Assembly (NCBI RefSeq): GCF_003967355.1
Contig: NZ_BIFH01000016.1
Coordinates: 350,881 to 414,880 of the forward strand
DNA: 64,000 nucleotides
Direction of reading: 5' to 3'
From: Embleya hyalina
GTDB taxonomy: Bacteria; Actinomycetota; Actinomycetes; Streptomycetales; Streptomycetaceae
In this document: positions 26,913-35,317 of the stretch, in pieces
Numbering within the stretch: position 1 is the first letter of the stretch
Layout of the letters: every line of letters starts with the position of its first letter
The notes under the pieces: generated by a model
What the model was told of the DNA's origin: nothing
Seen by the model: only the letters and a program-made list of their open reading frames with translations
The model's database searches: none
Translations under genes and position numbers: made by a program

Positions 26913-28385
26913 ATGCCCGCATCCGGTACCGCTCCCGCCCTCCGCCGGCCCGGCGCCGCCCTCGCGTTGCTCGCCTTCGCGAGTCTGATCACCTCGCTCG
27001 ACTACAACATCGTCTATGTCGCGCTGCCCGACATCGGCGCGGGCGTCGGCTTCTCCACGCAGACCCTCCAGTGGGTGGTGAGCGCGTACGCGGTCGCCTT
27101 CGGCGCGTTCCTGCTGCTCGGCGGCCGGATGGCCGATCTGCTGGGCCGGCGGCGGATGTTCGTGCTCGGCCTGGGCCTGTTCGCGGTCGCCTCCCTCGCG
27201 GGCGGTCTGGCCGGCGTCCCCGCGGCGCTGATCGCGGCCCGCGCCGGGCAGGGCCTGGGCGCCGCCCTCCTCTTCCCCGCCACGTTGTCCCTGGTCAACA
27301 CCACGTTCGCGGAGGGCCGGGCGCGCAATCGGGCGCTGTCCGTATGGGCCGCGACCGGCTCCGGCGGGCTGATCCTCGGTTCGCTGCTCGGCGGCGTACT
27401 CACCCAGGCGCTGGGCTGGGAGGCGGTGTTCTTCGTCAACGTGCCCCTGGCCGGCTGCGCCGCGCTGCTCGCGTTCGTCGTACTGCCGGCCGATCCGGCC
27501 CGCACCGTCGGCCGCCGCTTCGACGTGCCCGGCGCGCTGACCGCGACGGCCGGCTCCACGTCGGTCGTGTTCGCCCTCGTGCAGGGCCCCGAGCAGGGCT
27601 GGACCGCACCGCGCGTACTCGCCGCCGGCGCGGCCGGGATCGCCGCCCTCGCCGGGTTCGCGCTGATCGAGAGGCGCACCGCCGACCCGCTGATGCCGCC
27701 GCACCTGCTGCGCAACCGCAACCTGGGCACCGGGATGGCGGTGACGTTCCTGTTCATGGCCACGCTCGGCACCCTGCCCTACTTCCTGACCGTCCACTTT
27801 CACGTCGTGCACGGGTACGGCGCGCTGCGCACCGGCTTCGCGTTCCTGATCCCGCTGGGCGGAGGCTTCCTCGGCTCGCTGCTCGGGGGCCGGGCGGCGA
27901 CCCGGTTCGGCGTACGGTCCACGCTGCTCGCCAGTCTGGCCGCGAGCGCGCTCGGCCTGGTCGCGATCGGCCTGGGTATCTCCGCGCACGGCGCCTATCC
28001 CGACCTGATTCCCGGCCTGCTGGTCTTCGGGCTCGGCCAAGGCGTCGTCTACACCACGATGTTCGCCGCCACCGCGACCGGCGTGCCGGCCCCGGAGCAG
28101 GGCGTCGCGTCGGGGATGGCGTCCACGGGGCAACAGGTCGGCGGCGCGATGGGCCTGGCCGTACTGGTCGCGCTGGCCAACTCCGGGACGGGCGGCGGCC
28201 GGAGCGGCGAGGCGCTGCGGGTGGCGACCGCACACGGCCTGCGCGTCGCGGTGTTCGGCGCGGCCGTCGGCGCGGGGGCGGCCGCGCTGGTCGCGCTGAA
28301 CTTCCGGCGCGCGGGGAGCGGCGACGGCGACCGGGCGGCGGAGCCGGATTCGGCCGCCGAGCGCACCCGGGCCGGCGCGCGCTGA
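26913..28385 (+). CDS. DHA2 (EmrB/QacA) family MFS exporter
   Basis: 490 residues and 14 predicted helices. The N-terminus has SLDYNIVYVALPDIG (motif D of DHA2), GGRMADLLGRRRMFVLG (motif A) and the GSGGLILGSLLGGVLTQALGW stretch (motif C of exporters). Expected to pump drugs or natural products by proton antiport. GGAAGG precedes ATG 26913. Charged 25-residue tail at the C-terminus. No regulator is adjacent. Confidence 0.9.
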   Translation: MPASGTAPALRRPGAALALLAFASLITSLDYNIVYVALPDIGAGVGFSTQTLQWVVSAYAVAFGAFLLLGGRMADLLGRRRMFVLGLGLFAVASLAGGLAGVPAALIAARAGQGLGAALLFPATLSLVNTTFAEGRARNRALSVWAATGSGGLILGSLLGGVLTQALGWEAVFFVNVPLAGCAALLAFVVLPADPARTVGRRFDVPGALTATAGSTSVVFALVQGPEQGWTAPRVLAAGAAGIAALAGFALIERRTADPLMPPHLLRNRNLGTGMAVTFLFMATLGTLPYFLTVHFHVVHGYGALRTGFAFLIPLGGGFLGSLLGGRAATRFGVRSTLLASLAASALGLVAIGLGISAHGAYPDLIPGLLVFGLGQGVVYTTMFAATATGVPAPEQGVASGMASTGQQVGGAMGLAVLVALANSGTGGGRSGEALRVATAHGLRVAVFGAAVGAGAAALVALNFRRAGSGDGDRAAEPDSAAERTRAGAR

Positions 28386-28424
28386 CCACGGACGGGTCGG
28401 CCGCACCGCCCGGAACGGTGCCGG

Positions 28425-28994
28425 TCAGGCCGACAGGATCCGATCGGCCGGCACCTCGTAGATGATCTCGAGGCCGTCCACCTCGTCCATCTGCTCGCCC
28501 GTCTCGACGAAGCCGAAGCCCCGGATGGTCGCGAGCGACGCGGCGTTGTCGGGGGAGATGGTCACCCGGACGACCCGCACCTCGGGTTCCTCGGCCGCGC
28601 GCACGAGCAGCGACCTCAGCATCGCCCGCGCGTAGCCGCCGCGGCGCGCCTCCGGCACCACGGTGTAGCCGATCTCCACCATGCCGTTCCCGTCCGGCGG
28701 CCCGTGATAGCCGGCGTAGCCGACCACCGCGCCGTCCGGTTCGGAGACCGCCGCCCGAACCAGCCACGGGGCGCTCGCCGGGTCGGCGGTGACCTGGTCG
28801 AAGCGGTAACGCCACAACCGGCGCGCCTGTTCGGACACGAAGAACTCGGGCAGGTCGAAGCCGGTCTGCTCGCGGGCCTCGGCCAGGTCGCCGGCCAGCA
28901 GGGCGGTCAGCGGCCGGCCGACCAGCGGGATCCAGCGAACCTGCCGCTCGGGGGTGGTGGACGGGGGCCGGGAGGTGTCATCGGGATTGTTCAC
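28425..28994 (-). CDS. GNAT family N-acetyltransferase (RimJ-like)
   Basis: About 189 residues. The core includes VGYAGYHGPPDGNGMVEIGYTVVPEARRGGYARAMLR, with the acetyl-CoA loop RRGGYA, then NAASLATIRGFGFVETG typical of RimJ/RimL acetyltransferases. N-terminal 20 residues are Pro/Thr-rich. Start GTG 28994 is tentative; another in-frame GTG lies 15 nt upstream at 29009, and neither shows a ribosome site. Target unknown. Convergent with the MFS gene. Confidence 0.82.
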   Translation of the reverse strand: MNNPDDTSRPPSTTPERQVRWIPLVGRPLTALLAGDLAEAREQTGFDLPEFFVSEQARRLWRYRFDQVTADPASAPWLVRAAVSEPDGAVVGYAGYHGPPDGNGMVEIGYTVVPEARRGGYARAMLRSLLVRAAEEPEVRVVRVTISPDNAASLATIRGFGFVETGEQMDEVDGLEIIYEVPADRILSA

Positions 28995-29182
28995 CAGCGG
29001 ATCATCGGCGACGGTGGACCGGCCGTCCACCGCATTTCCCGATACCCCCGCCGTAACCGCCCGTTCGGACGCGGGCCGCCCGCGCCCCGACTCTCGCCCG
29101 CCCTCGGGGGCGGGCCGCCGTCGCGGCGACGGGCCGCTCCCGCATCGCCCGCCGCTCCCGCACCCCGCCGAGCCCGAAGGGC

Positions 29183-29962
29183 TCAGTGCACCGAGAGGCC
29201 GCCGTCGACGAAGATCGACCGGCCGGTGACGTACGCCGAACCGGCACTCGCCAGGAACACCGCGGCGGCGGCGAAGTCCTCGGCCACGCCGTTGCGTCCG
29301 ACCATGGTGCGGGCGGCCAGCGCGGCGACCCGCTCCGGGTCGGCCGACAGTCGGGCGTTGAGCGGGGTCATCACGAACCCCGGCACCAGCGTGTTGGCGG
29401 TGACGCCGTGCGGCGACCAGGCCTCGGCCTGGGAGCGGGCCAGCGACTCCAACCCGCCCTTGGACACGCCGTAGACGCCGCTCTGCACGAACGCGCGGTG
29501 TGCCTGCTGCGAGGAGACGTGGATGAGCCGGCCGTAGCCGCGCTCGGCCATGCCGGGGCCGAACCGCTGCCCGAGCAGGTAGGGCGCCTCCAGGTTCACC
29601 GCCATCGTGCGGTCCCACACGTCGTCGTCGATGTCGCCCATCGGCGGGCGCAGGTTGATCCCGGCGCTGTTGACCAGGATGTCGGGCTCACCGAAGATCT
29701 CGGCCGCCGCGTCCGCCGCGGTCCGCACCCCGGCGCGACTGCCCAGGTCCGCGCTCACCCAGGCGGCCCTGGCCCCATGGCCGGTCAACTCGTCGACGGT
29801 GGCCGCCAGTTCGGCCTCCCGTCGGGCGAGGACCACCACACTGGCGCCGGCCCGGGCGAGTGCCCCGGCGATGGCCCGGCCGATACCGGAGCTGCCTCCG
29901 GTCACCACGGCGACCCGGCCGTCCAGCGAGAACAGTTCGGAGAGGTATCCCTGCACGCTCAT
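29183..29962 (-). CDS. Short-chain dehydrogenase/reductase (classical SDR)
   Basis: 259 residues. NAD(P) motif TGGSSGIG near 22-29, NSAGIN, catalytic Ser then YGVSK (Tyr-x-x-x-Lys), and the end PGFVMTPL, which places it with 3-oxoacyl-ACP or sugar-type reductases. Arg-rich segment (ARREAEL) after the first strands suggests NADPH preference. Substrate unknown. Minus-strand neighbour of the MerR-controlled MFS gene, with a 92-bp gap, so co-transcription is possible. Confidence 0.9.
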   Translation of the reverse strand: MSVQGYLSELFSLDGRVAVVTGGSSGIGRAIAGALARAGASVVVLARREAELAATVDELTGHGARAAWVSADLGSRAGVRTAADAAAEIFGEPDILVNSAGINLRPPMGDIDDDVWDRTMAVNLEAPYLLGQRFGPGMAERGYGRLIHVSSQQAHRAFVQSGVYGVSKGGLESLARSQAEAWSPHGVTANTLVPGFVMTPLNARLSADPERVAALAARTMVGRNGVAEDFAAAAVFLASAGSAYVTGRSIFVDGGLSVH

Positions 29963-30054
29963 GTCTGCACCCTAGTGACCCGACCCCCGTCGCGAAGGCG
30001 GGGGCCGAGCCGGGTCGTCGGAGGTGTCGTCGGGGTGTCGCCCGGCGCCCCGGA

Positions 30055-31272
30055 TCACTCGCCGGAGGCGCCGCGCCGAGCCGGAAAGCCGTGCGAACGG
30101 GCGCCGATCACCACGGCCAGGACCGGGACGAGCAGCACCGACACGCTCCACGGGAAGGACGCGGCGCCGAGCACGTCGAGCAGGATCGCGCCGACCACAC
30201 CGCCGCCGGCCATCGCCACGTTCCACAGCGTGACGAGCATGGCCTGCGCCGCGTCCGCGTCCTCGCCACCCGCCTCGCCGACGGCGGTCTGGAGCAGGGT
30301 GGGTGAGCCGCCCCAGCCCAGGCCCCACAGGATCGCCGCGAGATAGACCATGGCGTGGCTGTCGGAGAGCACCGCGAGCACACCGGCACCGGCGGCGAAC
30401 AACAGCGTGGCGGCGATGGTGAGCGCGCGCAGCCGACCGTGGATCCGCGCGCCGACGATCCAGATGCCGACGAGCGACGCGCCGCCGAACACGAGCAGGA
30501 CCAGGTCGGTGGAGCCGTCCATGTCGACGTGGTCGAGGTAGGAGGCGATGTAGGTGTAGAGGATGGTGTGCGCCAGGACGAACACCAGCGTGACGAACAG
30601 GACGGGGCCCACCCCGGGAATGGCCACCGTGCGCAGCAGGGGCTTGCGTTCGTCCGGGCGTCGGCCGGGATGGTCGGGGACGAGCGCGACGATCCAGCCG
30701 ATCAGCACCACGGCCAGCGCGGTCATGATCCAGAACGTGGTGCGCCAGCCGAACGCGTCGCCGAGGAAGGTGCCGGCCGGTACCCCGAGGGACAGCGCGA
30801 CCGGAATGCCGGCCATCACGATGGCGATCGCGCGGCCCTGAAGGTGCGGGGGCGCCAGGCGGCGGGCGTATCCGGCCAGCAGCGCCCAGGCCACGCCCGC
30901 GGCCACCCCGGCCACGAAGCGGGCGACCATGGTGAGCGGGTAGTTCGCCGAGACGGCGGTGACCGTGTTGGCCGCCGCGAAGCCGCCCATCGCGGTCAGC
31001 AACAGCCGTTTGCGGCGCCAACCGGCGGTGGCGGTCGACAGCGGGATCGCGGTCAGCGCGGTACCGATCGCGTAGATCGTCACGGATTGGCCCATCGCGG
31101 ATTCGCCGACCCCGAGGTCGGAACCCATCGCCGGCAGCACCCCGGCCGGCAACGTCTCGGTCAGGCTGGTCGTGAACACGGCGGTGGCCAGTGCCAACAG
31201 CGCGCCCATCGGCAGCTTTCGGTGGGCGATCGTGGTGTGGGAAGGTGATTGTGCGGTGATGTCGTTGCTCAT
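30055..31272 (-). CDS. AraJ/Cmx-like MFS exporter
   Basis: 405 residues, 12 helices. TLPAGVLPAMGSDLGVGESA and the STATAGWRRKRLLLTAMGG loop resemble the AraJ/chloramphenicol-exporter branch of the DHA1 family; AGIPVALSLGVPAGTFLGD is the exporter motif C. Substrate unknown, probably a drug or sugar analogue. ATG 31272 faces the divergent MerR gene; its promoter has a TTGACC -35 followed by the palindrome at 31288, the arrangement that MerR proteins activate by DNA untwisting. Confidence 0.9.
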   Translation of the reverse strand: MSNDITAQSPSHTTIAHRKLPMGALLALATAVFTTSLTETLPAGVLPAMGSDLGVGESAMGQSVTIYAIGTALTAIPLSTATAGWRRKRLLLTAMGGFAAANTVTAVSANYPLTMVARFVAGVAAGVAWALLAGYARRLAPPHLQGRAIAIVMAGIPVALSLGVPAGTFLGDAFGWRTTFWIMTALAVVLIGWIVALVPDHPGRRPDERKPLLRTVAIPGVGPVLFVTLVFVLAHTILYTYIASYLDHVDMDGSTDLVLLVFGGASLVGIWIVGARIHGRLRALTIAATLLFAAGAGVLAVLSDSHAMVYLAAILWGLGWGGSPTLLQTAVGEAGGEDADAAQAMLVTLWNVAMAGGGVVGAILLDVLGAASFPWSVSVLLVPVLAVVIGARSHGFPARRGASGE

Positions 31273-31287
31273 GCTGCGTATGCTCGA

Positions 31288-31312
31288 ACCCTCACATTGA
31301 TGTGAAGGTCAA
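31288..31312 (-). promoter_or_regulatory. MerR-type promoter/operator for the MFS gene
   Basis: ACCCTCACAT-TG-ATGTGAAGGT (31288-31309) is a nearly perfect dyad (one mismatch). On the minus strand TTGACC (31312-31307) overlaps its edge and the dyad fills the long spacer, the hallmark of MerR-activated promoters. Confidence 0.8.
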
Positions 31313-31336
31313 GCGACGAGACGTGAGGTGGATCAC

Positions 31337-31726
31337 ATGCGTATCGGAGAGTTGTCGGAGCGCACCGGTACCCCCCGACGACTGCTGCGCTACTACGAGG
31401 AACAGGGCCTGATCGTCGCCGATCGTTCGGCGAACGGCTACCGGGACTACGACGAGTTCTTCGTGGACCGGGTGATGCAGATCAGAGGACTGCTCGACGC
31501 CGGGTTGCCGACCCGGATCATCCGGCAGATCCTCCCCTGCCTCGACAAGCCGAGGATCATCCACTTCCCCGACGCGACACCGGAGATGATCGCCACGCTC
31601 GAACACGAGCGCGACCGGATGACCGAACGCGTCAACTGCCTGATCCGCAACCGGGACGCGATCGCCGAATACCTGGACGCGGTCCGCACCGACGACCGCC
31701 CCCTGGAATCGACAACGGCCTCCTGA
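31337..31726 (+). CDS. MerR family regulator of the MFS exporter
   Basis: 129 residues. MRIGELSERTGTPRRLLRYY opens the MerR winged helix; a coiled-coil (about 78-118) follows. The LLDAGLPTRIIRQILPCLD segment with a lone Cys closely matches the second MerR at 33890, so they are paralogues of one subfamily. No metal-binding Cys pair, so an organic ligand is likely. ATG 31337 follows GAGGTGG; a GTG at 31328 lies within that ribosome site and is less likely. Confidence 0.9.
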   Translation: MRIGELSERTGTPRRLLRYYEEQGLIVADRSANGYRDYDEFFVDRVMQIRGLLDAGLPTRIIRQILPCLDKPRIIHFPDATPEMIATLEHERDRMTERVNCLIRNRDAIAEYLDAVRTDDRPLESTTAS

Positions 31727-31751
31727 CCCCACCGACACCGGCACGGCCACC

Positions 31752-31782
31752 CGGCCCCGACCGGTAGCGGCCCCGACCGGTA
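31752..31782. repeat. Two 15-bp direct repeats
   Basis: CGGCCCCGACCGGTA occurs at 31752-31766 and 31768-31782 in the short gap between the convergent MerR and M48 genes. No function apparent. Confidence 0.6.
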
Positions 31783-31882
31783 CCGCTCGAACGCGCGCAC
31801 CCGCACCACACCCGGGCCGTCCCCCCGGGACCAAATCCCCTTGCCCGCCCGGAACTTCGACACGGCCGCTTTCCGGCCGCCC

Positions 31883-33733
31883 CTATGGCCTCCCGGTCGA
31901 GCCGGTGCGTGGAATCGTCCACTCACGCGGTCGCAGCGTGAGCGATGGCAGGGGATACCAGTCGTCGATCGGGAATCGGTGCGAGGGCAGGGCCGTCGGC
32001 CGGGCCGAGGCATCGAACGCGGAACCGAACGTCGGTGCGACGCGCGTCGGGTACCCCGCGTACGAGCCCACCGGGATCGACGGACGAAATGGCGGGGGAG
32101 TGTCGTGGATCCGCGCGAACGTCCGCGTCAGGACGGACAGGAGGACGGCGCCCACCAGGACGACCGCGGCCTTCGTTCGCTGCTCGGATGTCGTCGACCG
32201 CGCCGTCGTCGACGGGTCCGCCGCTTCGCGCGCGGTCGCCGCCCCGCCACGTCGCCCGCGGACATCGCTCTCGCTCGGCGCCGCCACGGGGCGGGTGACG
32301 TCCACGCCGCATGCGTCGAGGCGGGTGCGCAGTTCGTGTGCGGTCGCGGGGTCCGATGCGGCGCCGCCCACCAGGGCATGGGCGGCGCCGGCTTCCGCGT
32401 CGGCAGGGCGGAAGACACCCGGACCGACCCAGTTGACCTGCCAGGTGCCCCGCTTCGCCGCGACCAGCTCGTGGCCGACCAAGCTGCCCAGAGCAATGGG
32501 GAGTTGGTCCTCATCGGCGAGTTCCCATCGGCGTTGGCCCCATGCGGTGGCGCGCAGAGCCGCGGACAGTTCCCGGCCGCGGCCGGCCTCCAGGAGGTCC
32601 AGAACGTCGGCCGACGAGACGCCCGACCGCGAGCGCGCCCGGGATGTGGCGATGAGGCCGACGGGCGTGGCGAGTTCGCGCAGAGCCCGGGTCGTCTCCA
32701 GGCGCGTGGCCTCGCGGAGCCAGGTGGCCCACGGCCGGGAGACCTGTGCCCGCCCGGTTCGGAGTCGGGCGAGCGCCGGCCAGACCGTCGCCGGCAGGGT
32801 GCCGGTCGCCTCGAGGAGGACGGGTGTCGGCTCCCGGTCGGCACCCGCAGGTTCGCAAGGCATTTCGGCCAGGGCCGCGAGGCGGTCGCCGAGCGGCGGA
32901 TGCGAATCGTGGCGGGACCCGGCCGACTCGGGGTGGTTCGCACTTCGTGATTCGAGGCGGTCGCGGTATTCGGGATCGGCGAGCATGTTCGCGAACACCC
33001 GGAGCGGGTCGTCCGGCGCCCGGCCCTCGGCGCACATCGGCGTCAGGAACCGATCCTGGAAGTCCCGCCAGGCCAGGTCGATTTCGGGCGTCATGGCGAG
33101 TGCCTCCGCGAGGGCGTCGCGCCCCACGATCCGCGCCGCGACGGCGTCCGCTTCGAACTCCTGGCGGCGCCGGATGGCGAGCGAGAGCAGGTCGTAGCAT
33201 CGGCCGTACACGGACAGGGCGAAGCGCGGGATGGCGAAGGAGTTCACTTTCCAGCCGATCCGGTCGTGGCGGGCGCTGTGGACGAGAACCGAACCCCGGT
33301 GCGTCATCGCCGCAATCCAGGTGTGGCCGCGGGCGTAGTGGGCGAGTTCGTGCGCCGGCACCGCGCGAAGCCGGTCGGCCCCGAGTCCGGCCAGGAGCGG
33401 AAGTCCGATGTACATTCTTCGCGTTCCGCGTTGTTCCCCGAAGGCGGAGTCGTCGACCACGGCGGCGTTCGTTTCCATGGTCAGCCGGATCCGCGACGGG
33501 GGCGCGGTGCCGATACGTTCGGCCAAATCCGTGACCGTGCGCCAGAGTTCGGGCGCCTGCCTCCGCGTGACGGGGACGCTTCCGGGCTTCGAACCGACGG
33601 ATTGCCCGGTGGCACGAAGCCTGCGCATGACGGCGAACAAACCGGGGACGCCCAGAATGATCACCTGCCCCCAGTAGGGAACCTCGTCGGTCGTCTCGGC
33701 GGTGCAGGCCAGCCAGATAGAGTCAGAGGACAC
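31883..33733 (-). CDS. M48-like membrane metallopeptidase
   Basis: About 616 residues. Zinc site HELAH (VPAHELAHYARGH, near residue 125-132) with a third ligand Glu in RRRQEFEADAVAARI, as in M48 (HtpX/Ste24-like) peptidases. There is one N-terminal hydrophobic helix (WGQVIILGVPGLFAV) and one near residue 520 (KAAVVLVGAVLLSVLT), then a Pro/Tyr-rich tail. M48 proteins usually have more N-terminal helices, so the N-terminus may be shortened or the GTG 33733 start is not authentic; no ribosome site is visible. Role probably membrane protein quality control (inference). Composition is less GC3-extreme than its neighbours. Confidence 0.78.
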   Translation of the reverse strand: MSSDSIWLACTAETTDEVPYWGQVIILGVPGLFAVMRRLRATGQSVGSKPGSVPVTRRQAPELWRTVTDLAERIGTAPPSRIRLTMETNAAVVDDSAFGEQRGTRRMYIGLPLLAGLGADRLRAVPAHELAHYARGHTWIAAMTHRGSVLVHSARHDRIGWKVNSFAIPRFALSVYGRCYDLLSLAIRRRQEFEADAVAARIVGRDALAEALAMTPEIDLAWRDFQDRFLTPMCAEGRAPDDPLRVFANMLADPEYRDRLESRSANHPESAGSRHDSHPPLGDRLAALAEMPCEPAGADREPTPVLLEATGTLPATVWPALARLRTGRAQVSRPWATWLREATRLETTRALRELATPVGLIATSRARSRSGVSSADVLDLLEAGRGRELSAALRATAWGQRRWELADEDQLPIALGSLVGHELVAAKRGTWQVNWVGPGVFRPADAEAGAAHALVGGAASDPATAHELRTRLDACGVDVTRPVAAPSESDVRGRRGGAATAREAADPSTTARSTTSEQRTKAAVVLVGAVLLSVLTRTFARIHDTPPPFRPSIPVGSYAGYPTRVAPTFGSAFDASARPTALPSHRFPIDDWYPLPSLTLRPREWTIPRTGSTGRP

Positions 33734-33766
33734 AGGCAGCCGCGTAGGTCAGGACGAGGGCCGGCG

Positions 33767-33801
33767 CAAGCGCCTCGCTCCGATGCGGAACGAGGCGCTT
33801 G
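33767..33801 (-). terminator. Terminator hairpin after the second MerR gene
   Basis: CAAGCGCCTCG (33767-33777) pairs with CGAGGCGCTTG (33791-33801); the inner TCCG-ATG-CGGA extends the stem. It lies between the MerR stop and the M48 start. Confidence 0.75.
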
Positions 33802-33889
33802 TGGATGGGTGGGTTCGCCGAACCAGCCCCGCCGGGTGTGACATCGCGGTTCCGGGCGGTGGCCGGCGCGGACCGGCCCGGGGCCCGTT

Positions 33890-34264
33890 CTACGCGCTGC
33901 GGATCCGCTCGACGCCCGCGCGGCGCAGGGCCGCCGCCAGGTTGTCCCGAGCCGCGGTCTGCGCGGCGATCCGGGCGTCCAGTACGGCCAGCCGGTCGAG
34001 GGCGATGCGCAGGGCGGTGTCCGACGGCGGTCGGGCGGCGACGTCGACCCCGGCGTCCAGGCAGGGCAGGAACGCCCGTACGTCGTCCAGGGTCAGCCCG
34101 ACGGCGAGCAGGTCCCGGATCGACCGGACCCGGGCCACCACCCGCGCGTCGTACTCCCGGTAGCCGTTCGCCGCCCGCGCCGACTCGATCAGCCCCGCCT
34201 GCTCGTAGTGCCGCAACGCGCGCGGGGTGGCCCCGGTCGCGTCCGCCAGCTCCCCGATCCGCAC
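33890..34264 (-). CDS. MerR family regulator, paralogue of the one at 31337
   Basis: 124 residues. VRIGELADATGATPRALRHY forms the winged helix and a C-terminal coiled coil follows. It shares RHYE/RYYE, NGYREYD/NGYRDYD and LPCLD with the MerR at 31337, indicating common descent. GTG 34264 follows GGGAGG. It lies 112 bp downstream of an SDR gene on the same strand, whose promoter carries the matching MerR dyad, so it probably activates that operon and thereby itself. Confidence 0.88.
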   Translation of the reverse strand: MRIGELADATGATPRALRHYEQAGLIESARAANGYREYDARVVARVRSIRDLLAVGLTLDDVRAFLPCLDAGVDVAARPPSDTALRIALDRLAVLDARIAAQTAARDNLAAALRRAGVERIRSA

Positions 34265-34376
34265 CCCGTACCCTCCCGGCCCGCCCGCACGGGTCGGCAC
34301 CCCGGCCCGATCCACACGATCCTCGCACGGCGGTTACGGGGCGAACCGGTCGAACCCCCGCCGAGCCGGCCGGGAC

Positions 34377-35141
34377 CTAACCCACGACCGCGCCGCCGTC
34401 GACCGGGAGCACGACGCCCGTGACGAAGGAGGCGCCCGGAGCGGTCAGGGCCGTGATCGCCCACGCGATCTCCTCCGGCGCGCCGATGCGGCCGAGCGGG
34501 GTGTGGGCCAGTTGCCAGGCGCGGACGGCGGCCTGCCGCTCGGGGCTCACCCCGTTGTGGTCGGCGATCGGGGTGCCGACCGCGCCGGGGGCGACCGCGA
34601 CCACCCGTACGCCGCGCGGCGCCAACTCGACCGCCCAGCTGCGGGTGAGCAGTTCGAGCGCGGTCTTGGTCGCGGCGTAGAGCGAGTTGCCCGGCCACGC
34701 GCGTTGGCCGACCGAGGTGGTGATGTTGACGATCACGCCGCCGGCGCGCTCCAGGAGGGGGAGCGCGGCCTGGGTGAGCAGGAGCGGGGCGATCAGGTTG
34801 GTGGCGAGCAGCGGGTCGATCGTGGTGCGGGTGTAGGCGCCCAGCCCGCCGGTGCCGACGATGCCGGCGTTGTTGACCAGCACATCGAGCCGCCCGTGCG
34901 CCTCGGCGACGGTGCGGACGATGCGCTCGGGCTCGCCCTCGGCGGTGATGTCGGCGGTGAGCGGGGTGATCCGGTCGTGGCCCTCGGCGGTCTCGGCGAG
35001 CGGTGCGGGGCGGCGGCCGACGGCGATCACGTGGGCGCCCTCGGCGGCGTACGCGCGCGCCGCGGCCCGGCCGATGCCGGTGCCGGCGCCGGTGATCAGC
35101 ACGATGCGGGGGTCGGCGACGGGGGTTTCGGTGGTGTCCAT
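34377..35141 (-). CDS. Short-chain dehydrogenase/reductase
   Basis: 254 residues. TGAGTGIG cofactor motif (about 18-25), NNAGIVG, ITTSVGQ with the catalytic Ser and YAATK (Tyr-x-x-x-Lys), then PGAVGTPI. The Arg-Arg in VGRRPAPLA favours NADPH. Substrate unknown. Its promoter has the MerR arrangement (TTGACC plus dyad at 35155), so it is probably induced by the downstream MerR in response to a reactive or toxic compound. A GGAG lies about 11 nt before ATG 35141. Confidence 0.9.
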   Translation of the reverse strand: MDTTETPVADPRIVLITGAGTGIGRAAARAYAAEGAHVIAVGRRPAPLAETAEGHDRITPLTADITAEGEPERIVRTVAEAHGRLDVLVNNAGIVGTGGLGAYTRTTIDPLLATNLIAPLLLTQAALPLLERAGGVIVNITTSVGQRAWPGNSLYAATKTALELLTRSWAVELAPRGVRVVAVAPGAVGTPIADHNGVSPERQAAVRAWQLAHTPLGRIGAPEEIAWAITALTAPGASFVTGVVLPVDGGAVVG

Positions 35142-35154
35142 GCGGCGATGCTCC

Positions 35155-35180
35155 GACCCTGCCGCCAACGGCAGGGTCAA
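35155..35180 (-). promoter_or_regulatory. MerR-type promoter/operator for the SDR gene
   Basis: GACCCTGCCG (35155-35164) and CGGCAGGGTC (35169-35178) are perfect 10-bp arms around CCAA. The minus-strand -35 TTGACC (35180-35175) overlaps one arm. GAGCAT occurs 21 bp past TTGACC, exactly as in the promoter at 31288. Confidence 0.82.
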
Positions 35181-35317
35181 GCCCGAATCGGCCCGGGCGG
35201 CACGTGAGCGACCCGACCCGGACACCTCGAACACGGGTGCGGTGCGGGGACGTACCCTTGCGGATTGGTCCCCGGCCGGCCCCACCGGCTCGTCCCACCC
35301 GTAGGCGGAGGCTGTAG

